Assembly (NCBI GenBank): GCA_018268375.1
Contig: JAFDWS010000002.1
Span: forward strand, 620,001 to 684,000
Direction of reading: 5' to 3'
Origin: Armatimonadota bacterium
Lineage (GTDB): Bacteria; Armatimonadota; Fimbriimonadia; Fimbriimonadales; Fimbriimonadaceae
Length of the DNA: 64,000 nucleotides
Below are positions 15,608-24,306 of this stretch, piece by piece. Positions within the stretch are counted from its first letter, which is position 1. Each line of letters begins with the position of its first letter. Under the pieces are notes generated by a model. The model saw nothing but the letters and a program-made list of their open reading frames with translations, ran no database searches and was not told the DNA's origin. The position numbers and the translations under genes were made by a program.

Positions 15608-15745
15608 ACAGAGATTGTATGGGGCCCTTACTATCTACCTGCCCAAGCCCATGCGTTAATAGAACGACTTCAACAAATACTTTTCATTTGAAATACCGAG
15701 CCCAACGCCCGAGGGCACCGTGCGGATGAAGGCGATCATCGAAGG
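15608..15745 (+). pseudogene. Remnant of small recombinase-associated gene (unit 5), truncated by Rhs debris
   Basis: After tail copy 4 the DNA follows unit 2 (AGATTGTATGGG, then a frame reading NKYFSFEIPSPTPEGTVRMK AII). It breaks at about 15745, where Rhs-derived sequence on the other strand begins. The expected ATG is followed at once by TAA. This marks the right end of the cassette array. Confidence 0.65.
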
Positions 15746-15990
15746 AGGGCCGTGTACATCCTTGCCCGTACGTAGGTCAACTCCGAGCCTGGCACTTTGC
15801 AGTACCCGAGCGTGCCGACGAATGTGAGGTCGTTTGGCTAGAGCCCGAGTGGCTGCGCATCGAGCGGCGCAACCCGTCCGCCGAGTACGTGTGCGTGATG
15901 AGCACGTTCATCGGCTGGCTCTCCAGAACCTGACGGTCCTCGTTGTCGTACGTCCAGTCGGTCTCGACCGCTCCGCTCTGGTGCCGTGGA
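15746..15990 (-). pseudogene. Rhs fragment with internal deletion
   Basis: Bases 15752-15835 match the tip gene around 16920-17005. From ~15845 to 15985 they match the end of the Rhs shell (17253-17376), with the ~240 bases between missing. Stops interrupt both parts. It is a decayed, internally deleted copy of the adjacent Rhs 3' region. Confidence 0.75.
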
Positions 15991-16001
15991 CTTGATCCAT
16001 C

Positions 16002-16352
16002 CTAATAGAGAACCCTGGACAGCGAAAAAGCCAGCAGGAGGGCCCAAGAGGTCGCGACAACAGCACGGACATACGCCCTCTTCGCTTCCACTGTAAGGCG
16101 GGTTGACTCCCGACTTTGTCCGAGTTTGGCAAGGAACAGTCGCCAAAGATACCCACTTGCAACAAGTACAACGAAAACCAAGATTATCATTATCATCAAC
16201 AACAATGGCAGCCCGCTAAGTGAGGCTCGGGCACTCCTAATGCTCCCTTCATAAGGGGCGAAGCAGAGTCTCCACACTAACGCGGCCACGCCCAAAACCA
16301 GTGCAGGCACAACGAAGACGAAGACTCTATCGACATTATGCAAACGGCCCAT
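16002..16352 (-). CDS. Three-helix membrane protein following Rhs tip 1; possible immunity protein
   Basis: 116 residues from the ATG at 16352, which has GAGAGG seven bases upstream; an ATG at 16367 lacks such a site. Hydrophobic segments lie at ~9-28 (FVFVVPALVLGVAALVW), ~45-66 (LPLLLMIMIILVFVVLVASG) and ~93-111 (AVVATSWALLLAFSL). No family is recognised. Position directly after a toxin-tip gene on the same strand is typical of immunity genes, and a membrane location would suit a tip with long hydrophobic stretches. This is inference from context. Confidence 0.55.
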   Translation of the reverse strand: MGRLHNVDRVFVFVVPALVLGVAALVWRLCFAPYEGSIRSARASLSGLPLLLMIMIILVFVVLVASGYLWRLFLAKLGQSRESTRLTVEAKRAYVRAVVATSWALLLAFSLSRVLY

Positions 16353-16373
16353 TACATCGCCTCTCATTTGGTC

Positions 16374-17189
16374 TTATCCGAACGGCGGATTCCTAGGCCC
16401 GATGCCGCTCCCAGGCGGTGGCCCTGGAGGCATGGGCGGTGGCTTCGGAGGTATTGGAACGATCCCCAAACATTGCTTATATGCTTCGAAGCAATGAGAG
16501 AACCAGTTCTGATAGTTGGAATATGCTATGAGGATGCAACCGAGACTGATTCCCGCTGCCAGTAAGCAGAGTACACACCCAATTCCATAGCCCCCAACAC
16601 AAGCCGAAATGCACCCTGCGAGGGCAGCTGCAAATGTTCCGCCACAGAAGAACCCGACAAAGGTCAGGAAGTCCCTGGCGTAGTCTTTGCAACAGTCTCT
16701 GGACTCAGCGCAACTGGGAAGGCACGAGCAGGCGGGCGCACCCCAGTCAATGGCGTCGCAACAAGGCCCGGGGGGGCTACCGGGAGCTGGTGGGCCGACA
16801 AAGCCTTTGCCGCCTTGAAGTCCCAGTGGATCTATTACCTGGCAAGGCGCATTGTCACTGTAAGAGTACATCGCCAGAAGGGGCCACAGGGGATCCACGG
16901 TCGCCCACCTAGCTCTGCTGGCCATGTACATCCTGGCCCGGACGTAGGTCATGTCCGAACCCGACACCTTGCAGTAGCCGAGGGTGCCCACGAAGGTGAA
17001 GGACGTCTGGTTGGAGCCGGAATGGGTCCTGACCTCGCCGTAGGGCCAGTACGTCCAGGTGTCGGTGGCGGTGTTGCCGTCGGTCAGGGCCACTGTGCTG
17101 CCCAGGGTGTCCGGACGGTAGTTGCGCTGCACGCCCGCGCGCACCTCGTGGACGATCACCCCGCCGATCACCGTGTACGTCGTGGTCAC
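16374..17189 (-). CDS. Rhs tip/toxin gene 1, separately started (GTG) after the shell
   Basis: 271 residues from a GTG at 17189 that overlaps the Rhs shell stop (GTGA). Residues 1-~120 are the conserved Rhs core end (VTTTYTVIGGVIVHEVR, NYRPDTLGSTVALTD, WPYGEVR, YVRARMYMASRARW, ending in DPLGL). The rest is variable: QGGKGFVGPPAPG, a region with 18 or so cysteines and two long hydrophobic stretches (LTFVGFFCGGTFAAALAGC; VLCLLAAGISLGCILIAY), then a Pro-rich tail. I recognise no toxin family; pore formation is possible. In standard Rhs proteins the core and tip form one chain. Here translation restarts, and the homologous orphan at 25164 begins at the same GTG. Confidence 0.75.
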   Translation of the reverse strand: MTTTYTVIGGVIVHEVRAGVQRNYRPDTLGSTVALTDGNTATDTWTYWPYGEVRTHSGSNQTSFTFVGTLGYCKVSGSDMTYVRARMYMASRARWATVDPLWPLLAMYSYSDNAPCQVIDPLGLQGGKGFVGPPAPGSPPGPCCDAIDWGAPACSCLPSCAESRDCCKDYARDFLTFVGFFCGGTFAAALAGCISACVGGYGIGCVLCLLAAGISLGCILIAYSNYQNWFSHCFEAYKQCLGIVPIPPKPPPMPPGPPPGSGIGPRNPPFG

Positions 17190-20100
17190 GGGCTCGCGTC
17201 CTCGCCGAGGTAGTCGCTGCCGTCCCAAATGTAAGTAGTGACGGTCGCGCCGCTGCGCATCGAGCGCCGCAACCCGTCCGCCGAGTACGTGTGCGTGATG
17301 AGCACGTTCATCGGCTGGCTCTCCAGGACCTGACGGTCCTCGTTGTCGTACGTCCAGTCGGTTTCGACCGCTCCGCGCTTCTCACTTGTCAGGTTGCCGG
17401 AGTCGTCGTAGGTCTGGGTGACCAGCGTCGGCCCGTCCTGGATCGTGGTGATCCGGTTGGCCGCATCGTAGCTCATCGAGACCGGGTCGCTTCCTTGGTG
17501 CCACTTCACCGTGAGGTTGCCGCGGTCGTCGTAGGCGAACGTCGCCCAAGCGCCCGAGACCTGTTGGCCGAGCAGACGGTACCCCGCGTCGAGGGTGTAG
17601 TCGGTCTGGACGCCGTCTTTGACCTGTCTGGTCTTGTTCCCGGCCGCGTCCCAAGTGTCGACGATCGTCATGACCACCGCGCCGAGACCGTTCTTCTCGG
17701 TCAGCGTGGTCACGCGAGAAGCAGCGTCGTAGCGCCACTCTCTCTTCCATCCCTGGTCCGTCTGAAGGGTGACGACCCGCGACGCCGCGTCGAAGGTCTG
17801 CGTCATCCGCCGTCCGGCAGGGTTCCTCACGACGGTGTTCCTGTCGTCGGCGTCGTACACGTAGGTGAAGACTCCCCCATCGGGGTCGATCATCGTGGTC
17901 CGGTTGCCGGATGCGTCGTACATCCGCTGGATGCGGTAGCCGACCTGCGTCTCGTCCACGAGCTCGCTCCTCTTGGAGTAAGCGAAGGTCGTGACTCCGG
18001 TCCAGTCGCTCAGGGTCGTCCGCCGCCCCAACGGGTCGTACTGCATGGTGGCGACGTCACCGTTCGCGTACTGGAGGCTCACGACGCGGTCGAGCGGATC
18101 GTAAGTGATGCTCTTGGCCTGGGAGCGTGGGTTGGTCACGACCACGGGGCGGCCCTTCTTGTCATAGGTCGTGGTCGTCTTGAGCGCCAACTGGTTCTGA
18201 AGGACGGAGCGCCATCCCTCGTTCGTGTAGGACATGGAGACCCTGCCGCCAGATGGGTCGACGATGGCCGTCTGCTGGCCGGCCAGGTCGTACTCGTAGG
18301 ACGTCGTCAGCCCGTTGGGGTCCGTGGTCGAGGCCAACCTGTTCGAGACACTGGAATATCCGTTGGTGGTCACGTGCCCGTTGGCGTCCTGCACGGTGAC
18401 GACGTTCCCGACCTGGTCGAAGGCGAAAGTGGTCCGGTCACCAAGGGGATCGACGGTAGCTCTGGTGCGGCCGACAGCGTCAAAGACCGACTGCGAGAGG
18501 TTTCCCAAGGGGTCGGTGCTCTGCACCCGCCGCCCCAGGTCGTCGTAGCCGAACGTCGCGACGTTCCCAAGGGGGTCTGTCACCGTGGTGACGTTGTTGC
18601 GACCGTCGAACTGTGTGAACGTGGAATGGGAGAGCGGGTCTGTGACGGTGGACTGCCGTCCGGCCGCGTCGTACTCGTAACTTGTGCTGAAACCGAGCTG
18701 GTCAGTCTTGCCCGTAAGCCGCTTCGCCAAGTCGTAGCCGTAGACGACCGTAAAGCCGAGCGCGTCGGTGGTCGTCGTCAGGTAACCCATCGGGTCATAG
18801 TCGAAGGATGTGGTGAAGCTCAGGGCGTCCAAGACCGTCTTGCGGTTACCGTACCGGTCGTACGCATAGGTGGTCCGGAACCCGAGCGGATCGACCTCGG
18901 CGACCATGACGCATGTGTCCCACACGTACTCGCGCACCGGGTAGTTGGTGCCGATGGTGGGCGGCTTGTAAGGTCCGGAGACCCGGACAAGGTTGTCGGC
19001 CACGTCATAGCCGAAGGTGGTGATCCGGCCTAACTGGTCGGTCGTCGTCGTGATCCTGCCGAGGACGTCGTAGCCGTTGGTGACGACTCCCCCGTCGCTG
19101 TGACAGGTGCTGACGTTGTTGCCGAAGGCGTCGTAACTGAAGGTCGTCACGAGCCCCCGAGCGTCCTGCGTCGTCTGCACCAGTCCCGTGTTCGTGTCCC
19201 ACGTGTACGAAGTCCGGTTCCCCAGCGCGTCGACGGCCGCCTTTAGGCGGCGCCTCGAGAGCGGGATCGAGACGTCGTCGTAATAGACGTAGGTCGTGAC
19301 CTCTCCGAGCGGGTTGATGACGGTCGTCAGGTTTTGGCTGTCGTCGTACTGGTACGTCGTGGTCTTGCCGAAGGCGTCGACTTGGGTCAGCAAGAGGCCC
19401 TGGGCGGTCTTCGTCCAATTGTTGGTCACGCCAAGCGGCCTTGTCCGCCCAGACTCCCAGCCGCTTGCGTCGTACGACACCGTCTCAGTGACTCCGTCGG
19501 GCGTGACGATCGTCGTGAGCTGCCCCAAGGAGTTGAAGACGTTGGTCGTGACCCCTCCAGACGGGTTTGTCACCAGCGTGTCGTTGTGGCCGATGCTGGT
19601 GTTGTAGGAATAGTTCCAGAAGGGCGAGCTCGGAGAGGATCCGAGCACCATGCTCAAGACCTTGCGGTCGCTGCCAAAGACGTAGGACGTCACGAAACCA
19701 CGCGGGTCTTCGATACTGTTCAGGATCGAGACGGTGCCACTGCCCGTCGACAAGCTGGTATAGCTGTACTTAGTGAGGCAACCGAGCGGTGTCTGAAGCG
19801 TGGTCAAGTTCCTGTTGGCGTCGTACTGCAGCGTCCATGTCCTGCCGCCCCAATCGACCAGTCCACTGACCAGTGAGGTCGGCGACCCAGAAGTGTAATT
19901 GAGCGTGAGCTTCTGCCCGCCCGGGACCTCGATCGTTCGAAGGTAAGGAACGTCGTTTTGAATGTCGTAGGAGTATGTGTGGCGGTGCCCCCACGAGTCC
20001 TCGATCCGGGCGAGGTTGTAAGTGGTGGGCGTCGTCGCGACCTGTGTCGCGTAGACCGCCGTTGTGCCGTCTGGAAAGTACTCTGTGAAAGTGTCCGTTC

Positions 20101-20506
20101 CGCTGTCGTACGCGATCGTGGAGTAAGTCATCGAGGACAGCGGCACGAAGCCACCGTTCGTGAGGCTGAAGACCGTGTACTCCATGCTTCCGCGGGTGAT
20201 CCCGGCCAACCAGTCCGACCCGCCCGAGTAACTGACGATGTTCTGGAGGATGTTGGCAAAGCGGCCCTTTCCGAGCGTGCCGTCGCGGTCGCTCGAAGAA
20301 CTGTAGAAGAAACTGACCTCGATCCCCATTCCGAGCGCCTTGAGGGTGATCTCAGGATCCACCAAGAGCTCGCCGGTCGCCAAGTTCGGCGAAGGGTGGT
20401 GAGGGTGCGTGCGGTCTCCGTCGGCGACTCCGCTGAAGTAAGGCAGGCCGGTCGCTGGGTTCAGGGCAGGTCGGGCCGGGTCGGGAACGAGCCGCTGGAA
20501 GTCCAT
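17186..20506 (-). CDS. Rhs/YD-repeat shell protein
   Basis: 1106 residues packed with YD repeats (TYAYDRYGN, TTSYEYDLAGQQT, TFAYDDRGNL and about 30 more), which build the hollow cocoon that encloses a toxin tip in Rhs and Tc toxins. The N-terminus (LPYFSGVADGDRTHPHHPSPNLATGELLVDPEITLKALGMG) lacks PAAR, VgrG-binding or signal-peptide features, so the export route is unclear. The frame ends YIWDGSDYLGEDASP and hands over to the tip gene by a GTGA overlap. The long open frames on the opposite strand are by-products of its composition. The start ATG at 20506 has CAGGTGA upstream. Confidence 0.88.
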   Translation of the reverse strand: MDFQRLVPDPARPALNPATGLPYFSGVADGDRTHPHHPSPNLATGELLVDPEITLKALGMGIEVSFFYSSSSDRDGTLGKGRFANILQNIVSYSGGSDWLAGITRGSMEYTVFSLTNGGFVPLSSMTYSTIAYDSGTDTFTEYFPDGTTAVYATQVATTPTTYNLARIEDSWGHRHTYSYDIQNDVPYLRTIEVPGGQKLTLNYTSGSPTSLVSGLVDWGGRTWTLQYDANRNLTTLQTPLGCLTKYSYTSLSTGSGTVSILNSIEDPRGFVTSYVFGSDRKVLSMVLGSSPSSPFWNYSYNTSIGHNDTLVTNPSGGVTTNVFNSLGQLTTIVTPDGVTETVSYDASGWESGRTRPLGVTNNWTKTAQGLLLTQVDAFGKTTTYQYDDSQNLTTVINPLGEVTTYVYYDDVSIPLSRRRLKAAVDALGNRTSYTWDTNTGLVQTTQDARGLVTTFSYDAFGNNVSTCHSDGGVVTNGYDVLGRITTTTDQLGRITTFGYDVADNLVRVSGPYKPPTIGTNYPVREYVWDTCVMVAEVDPLGFRTTYAYDRYGNRKTVLDALSFTTSFDYDPMGYLTTTTDALGFTVVYGYDLAKRLTGKTDQLGFSTSYEYDAAGRQSTVTDPLSHSTFTQFDGRNNVTTVTDPLGNVATFGYDDLGRRVQSTDPLGNLSQSVFDAVGRTRATVDPLGDRTTFAFDQVGNVVTVQDANGHVTTNGYSSVSNRLASTTDPNGLTTSYEYDLAGQQTAIVDPSGGRVSMSYTNEGWRSVLQNQLALKTTTTYDKKGRPVVVTNPRSQAKSITYDPLDRVVSLQYANGDVATMQYDPLGRRTTLSDWTGVTTFAYSKRSELVDETQVGYRIQRMYDASGNRTTMIDPDGGVFTYVYDADDRNTVVRNPAGRRMTQTFDAASRVVTLQTDQGWKREWRYDAASRVTTLTEKNGLGAVVMTIVDTWDAAGNKTRQVKDGVQTDYTLDAGYRLLGQQVSGAWATFAYDDRGNLTVKWHQGSDPVSMSYDAANRITTIQDGPTLVTQTYDDSGNLTSEKRGAVETDWTYDNEDRQVLESQPMNVLITHTYSADGLRRSMRSGATVTTYIWDGSDYLGEDASP

Positions 20507-20510
20507 AGTT

Positions 20511-20798
20511 TCACCTGGGTGGCGGAGGCGCGGGACAAGACGGGATGGCTATCACCAATGAGGCAGGCGGGTTGGGGGTGTTCGGACAGGAAACGGTCGG
20601 AACCACTGCCGAGACGAGTTGCGAGCACGGCGAGCCACCTGCTCCTGGGCAGCGGCACTTGCCTCCTCCTGATCCGCCGCCACCACCGGGGGAGCCGCCA
20701 CCACCGGGGAAGCCGCCACCACCGGGGAAACCCGGTGGAAGGTAGATGGGGAGTCCGAACCACCCGTCACCCACGAGGGCCGGCCCCTTGCGGATCAA
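20511..20798 (-). CDS. Small Gly-rich protein upstream of Rhs (uncertain)
   Basis: 95 residues from a TTG at 20798, overlapping the gene before it by 32 bases. Residues ~19-45 are Gly/Pro repeats (PPGFPGGGGFPGGGGSPGG) from an 18-base tandem repeat at about 20685-20740, followed by KCRCPGAGG and four further cysteines. It stops four bases before the Rhs ATG. No family is recognised. A GTG at about 20777 is another start. It may be a small secreted or structural partner of the Rhs shell, or only GC-rich open frame. Confidence 0.35.
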   Translation of the reverse strand: MIRKGPALVGDGWFGLPIYLPPGFPGGGGFPGGGGSPGGGGGSGGGKCRCPGAGGSPCSQLVSAVVPTVSCPNTPNPPASLVIAIPSCPAPPPPR

Positions 20799-21150
20799 GC
20801 GGCTGGCGGACCGCTCTTTTCAAAGTCTGCACTGCCATATCGGCCAGAAAGTGCTTGCCTTCTGGCAAGCCTCCTAACAATACTATCACGTCTTTGGCCG
20901 TTAAAGTTTCCACATTTTCCACACCTATGGTTTCTGCTACGCGGCAAACGATCTCGGAACATGCCTTTGCGGCGGGACACGAATAGGTCTCGAAACGCGC
21001 GCAGCTTATTGACTCCAGTTCAAGGCACAAGGCTATCCGGATGAAGGCGCCTTCTCCAGGCTCACCGCTGACCGCTTCGTGAGTGAACTGGCCCACGACG
21101 CCCTCGTGCGAGGCGCCTGAGGCGAACGTTAACACGGCCTCACTGTACAA
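20767..21150 (-). CDS. Hypothetical protein between glycosyltransferase and Rhs
   Basis: 127 residues from a TTG at 21150 that overlaps the glycosyltransferase stop by 11 bases, with GGGAGA six bases upstream. It is a soluble, mixed-composition protein (LTFASGASHEGVVGQFTHEA; LELESISCARFETYSC; LTAKDVIVLLGGLPEGKHF) with normal codon use and no recognised domain. The co-oriented, overlapping arrangement with the genes on both sides suggests one transcript. It could be an Rhs-associated adaptor; no direct evidence. Confidence 0.5.
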   Translation of the reverse strand: MYSEAVLTFASGASHEGVVGQFTHEAVSGEPGEGAFIRIALCLELESISCARFETYSCPAAKACSEIVCRVAETIGVENVETLTAKDVIVLLGGLPEGKHFLADMAVQTLKRAVRQPLDPQGAGPRG

Positions 21151-24100
21151 GGCCGTCTCCCGGGTCGAGCCCGAGCTCCTCGTTAAGGAGCCGTAACTGG
21201 TCGATCGTCTGCTCGTGCGTAGGATTGAGCAAGTGGGCCCTTAACATGTGGCTCCGTGCCCTCTCGGGCTCGTTACGGGCCAGCCCGTGGATTCCAAGGT
21301 AGTAGGCTGCTTCCGCTATCCCCGAGCCTTCTAGCTCTTTGAGGATGGCCAGGGCCATCGGGTCGTTTTGAAGCTCAAGGTGCGCCTTGGCCAGGCAGAG
21401 CCTTGGCTCGACCGCCCTTGGCCGCGTGCGGACCATGCTTTCGAAGTACTTCGCGCGCTCCGCCGCTCCACCGATCGCGCCGTAGGCTTTCTCCGCAGCC
21501 TGGCAGAACACTTTCCCGAGCCCATCGATCTGGTTGACGAAGTCCAGGCACTCTCTAGCCAACGCGAAGTCGCGCAGGCCAAGGGCGACGTCGAGCAACT
21601 CCAACCCGCTGGGCAGGAAGCCGGGCGCTTGCCTCATCGCCTCTCGATAGTGCCCGGCGGACTCTTGGTGGCGCCCAAGCTGCGCAAGCACTCCGGCCAA
21701 ATTGTGGTGCGTCTTGAACCCCAAGATGCCGATGTCGAAGCTGTTGAACGTGTTCCCGACGTCGCAGGCGAGGGCAGCCTGGTAGTTCCGCACGGCACCT
21801 TCCAGATCGCCTGAGACAGTGCTCGACAGGGCTGCTTGGAAGTAGAGTTCTGGATCCGGCCCGACGGCCTTGAGCCCGTCGTGCAGCGTCCAAAGGGCCT
21901 CCTGTTGGTCGCCGAGCTCCCGCAGGCTGACTGCTAAGAGCACGTAAGCCTTTCGCAAGTGCGACTCGGTGGCCCCGGCCGTTCGAATGCTCTTCCTCAA
22001 CCAACGCACTGCTTTTCGGTGTTGGCGGTTGAAGTGGGCCGTCATGCCGAGGTTGAACAGGACGAAGGGGTGTCCCTTGCGCTCAAAGTAGTCGAGCGTC
22101 AAGAGCCTCCTGTCCCTCGCCCGCTTTCTGGCTTGGCCCTCGACCGACGTGTCGTACCCGGAGTGCAGAACCGGGGTCTCGAGACGGGCGATGTTCCCTC
22201 CGTGCTTGCGCAAGCTCGGGAGGACCTGTTCGTGGATCCTCCCTTCGAAGCGCACACCGGGCAAGTTGCGCAGCAGCTTCACATGGTCGACCCTTGTGCC
22301 TGCGTTCGGCCCCTCGTCGACGAACTGCACCGGGACGACGAGTGCCACTGTCTCTCGAGGCGCGTCCATCGCGGCGCGTTGCAACGCGATGCCGGTCTGC
22401 AGCGGCAGCGTGTCGTCGGCGTCCATCCAAAACAGCCACTTTCCTTTCGCCGCCGCGAGAGAGACGTTCCTTGCCCTGGCGAAGCTCTCTTGCCAAGGAC
22501 TCTCGAGGATCGTCGCTCCGAAGGAACGTGCAATCTCGACCGTCTTGTCGGTGGACCCGGTGTCGACGACGATCACTTCGTTGAAGAACGGGGCCGCGCT
22601 TTCTAGGCACTCGCGAAGGACTCGCTCCTCGTTCCTCACGATCATGCAAAGGCTGATGTCGGCCCGGCTTGCCAGCGCCTTGGCACTGGCCCTGAGGGCC
22701 TCGGGCTTCTTCGAGTCGTCGAAAACGATCCTGTCAGCCGAGAGGCCGGACAGGGCGCTCGCATAGCCGGTCTCAAGGTCGAGCCGCCACTTCTCAATGA
22801 ACCGGCCCTCGTTCTCATGGAGCATCTTGTGCCCGTCGAGGTTTGCCCGCGAGATGCTCGCCGACCCCTTATGGTGCACGAAGGCGCGTTGCGAGACGAC
22901 GAGCTTGTAACCTGCCCTCCGCATCCTGTAGCAAAGGTCCGTGTCCTCGTACATTCCAAGGCCGAACCTCTCGTCGAAAGCACCGGTCTCGTCCAGGGCG
23001 GAGCGCTTCACCGCAAGGCAGAACCCTACGAGCATGTCCTTCTCGATCGGCTCCTTGCCGGATCGGGACAGCTCCTCGGCGAAGAGCTCGACCCGTTCCA
23101 AAGTTGTGTACGTGGCGTCCAACTGCTGGAAGTGGCCCACATTGTTGCTCATCGGTCCCGCGGCGGCGATCGTGCCGGAACCCAGGAGGTCCTCGATGAG
23201 CGCGCGAAGGCCGGAAGACGGGACAAAGGTGTCGCTGTTGAGGAAGAGGACGACCTCGCCACTAGAAGCCGCAAGTCCTTGGTTGCTGGCTGCCGCGAAG
23301 CCACGGTTGCTGTCGTTCTCGATCAGCCGAACCCAAGGAAAACCACGTACGACTTCTTTCGCACCGTCGGGCGATGCGTTGTCGACTACGATGACCTCGT
23401 GCAACAACGGCCGGCAGTGCTCCAAGCTGGCCAGGCACGCCGCGATGTCGTCCTCTCCCCCAAAGAGGGGGATGCATACAGAGACCGACGGCCATGCCGG
23501 AGGTGTCGTCACCTCCTGCCCGGCTTGCCCCATTTGGTCGTCGCAGTTCTTCAACGCGGTTGGCAAGGGGACCTTCTCCACGAACCTGTAGGCTGCAGGC
23601 GCCGTGGGGTGGAGGTCGCGAACAGTCTTGTCGTGCTTCCACGCTTTCCACTTGGACTCCCACCAACCTGGCCACACCTCGTCTTTGTGCGACCAGGTGG
23701 CGATCTTCCTGGCGATACGTTCGTCCGGGCCGCAATAAGAGAGGTGGTGCAGAAGGCCGTGGCCCTCGGACAGCGTCACAACGCGCTCACCCCTGTAATG
23801 GCGGATGAAGACGTGCTCCACTGAGCCAATCTTCAGGAGCAGTGCAGGCTTCAATTGCTCCCTTGGTCGGACCACGAACTCTGGAGAATGCCAGTATGTG
23901 TCCATCTCGACCTGGACGATGTCCGCGAGATCGGCCTTTGCCAGCCTGAGAAGGTTCGCGACGAGCGAAGGTTCCGCGACCTCGTCACCGTCAGGGATGA
24001 AGAGGTGGGAGTGCCCTCTCGCTGTCGCTTCGGCCAGCGCGGCCTTTCGCTGGTCGGACTCGCTGGCCCATTCGCCTACGAGCACTTCGGCCCCGGCAGT

Positions 24101-24277
24101 CGTGGAGGCTTCGACGGCTTTCTTCCAATCGCCCGCCCGCCCGTTCCAAGGGGTCTTGCTGACGAAGACAGCCACCGGGCCGGCGGGCTTGAAACTCTCG
24201 ATGCTTTGGGCCAAGAAGTACCAGTCGTCGTGGACGCAGTACGCGACCATCGGGCCGAGCGCAGGTCGTTTGCGCAT
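21140..24277 (-). CDS. Multidomain glycosyltransferase with TPR tail
   Basis: 1045 residues. Residues 1-~250 are a divergent GT-A fold (VAYCVHDDWYFLAQSIESF, FIPDGDEVAEP). Residues ~262-500 are a GT2 rhamnosyltransferase-like domain (SVSVCIPLFGGEDDIAACL, VVDNASPDGAKEVV, LFLNSDTFVP, GMYEDTDLCYRMRRAGYK). Residues ~535-700 are a second GT2 domain (ISLCMIVRNEERVLRECLES, VVDTGSTDKTVEIA, FWMDADDTLP). About 300 residues of TPR-like repeats follow. The enzyme probably builds surface polysaccharide or glycosylates protein in the cytoplasm. Its genes on both sides belong to the Rhs region, so it may glycosylate Rhs, but that is speculation. Confidence 0.88.
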   Translation of the reverse strand: MRKRPALGPMVAYCVHDDWYFLAQSIESFKPAGPVAVFVSKTPWNGRAGDWKKAVEASTTAGAEVLVGEWASESDQRKAALAEATARGHSHLFIPDGDEVAEPSLVANLLRLAKADLADIVQVEMDTYWHSPEFVVRPREQLKPALLLKIGSVEHVFIRHYRGERVVTLSEGHGLLHHLSYCGPDERIARKIATWSHKDEVWPGWWESKWKAWKHDKTVRDLHPTAPAAYRFVEKVPLPTALKNCDDQMGQAGQEVTTPPAWPSVSVCIPLFGGEDDIAACLASLEHCRPLLHEVIVVDNASPDGAKEVVRGFPWVRLIENDSNRGFAAASNQGLAASSGEVVLFLNSDTFVPSSGLRALIEDLLGSGTIAAAGPMSNNVGHFQQLDATYTTLERVELFAEELSRSGKEPIEKDMLVGFCLAVKRSALDETGAFDERFGLGMYEDTDLCYRMRRAGYKLVVSQRAFVHHKGSASISRANLDGHKMLHENEGRFIEKWRLDLETGYASALSGLSADRIVFDDSKKPEALRASAKALASRADISLCMIVRNEERVLRECLESAAPFFNEVIVVDTGSTDKTVEIARSFGATILESPWQESFARARNVSLAAAKGKWLFWMDADDTLPLQTGIALQRAAMDAPRETVALVVPVQFVDEGPNAGTRVDHVKLLRNLPGVRFEGRIHEQVLPSLRKHGGNIARLETPVLHSGYDTSVEGQARKRARDRRLLTLDYFERKGHPFVLFNLGMTAHFNRQHRKAVRWLRKSIRTAGATESHLRKAYVLLAVSLRELGDQQEALWTLHDGLKAVGPDPELYFQAALSSTVSGDLEGAVRNYQAALACDVGNTFNSFDIGILGFKTHHNLAGVLAQLGRHQESAGHYREAMRQAPGFLPSGLELLDVALGLRDFALARECLDFVNQIDGLGKVFCQAAEKAYGAIGGAAERAKYFESMVRTRPRAVEPRLCLAKAHLELQNDPMALAILKELEGSGIAEAAYYLGIHGLARNEPERARSHMLRAHLLNPTHEQTIDQLRLLNEELGLDPGDGLVQ

Positions 24278-24306
24278 GGAGAGTATTGTATAAGAGACTC
24301 GGCCCC

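Noticed and set aside
17291..19033. 580-residue plus-strand open frame
   Set aside because: Antisense to the Rhs shell; Val/Arg/Asp-rich composition with no domain, a mirror of the YD repeats.
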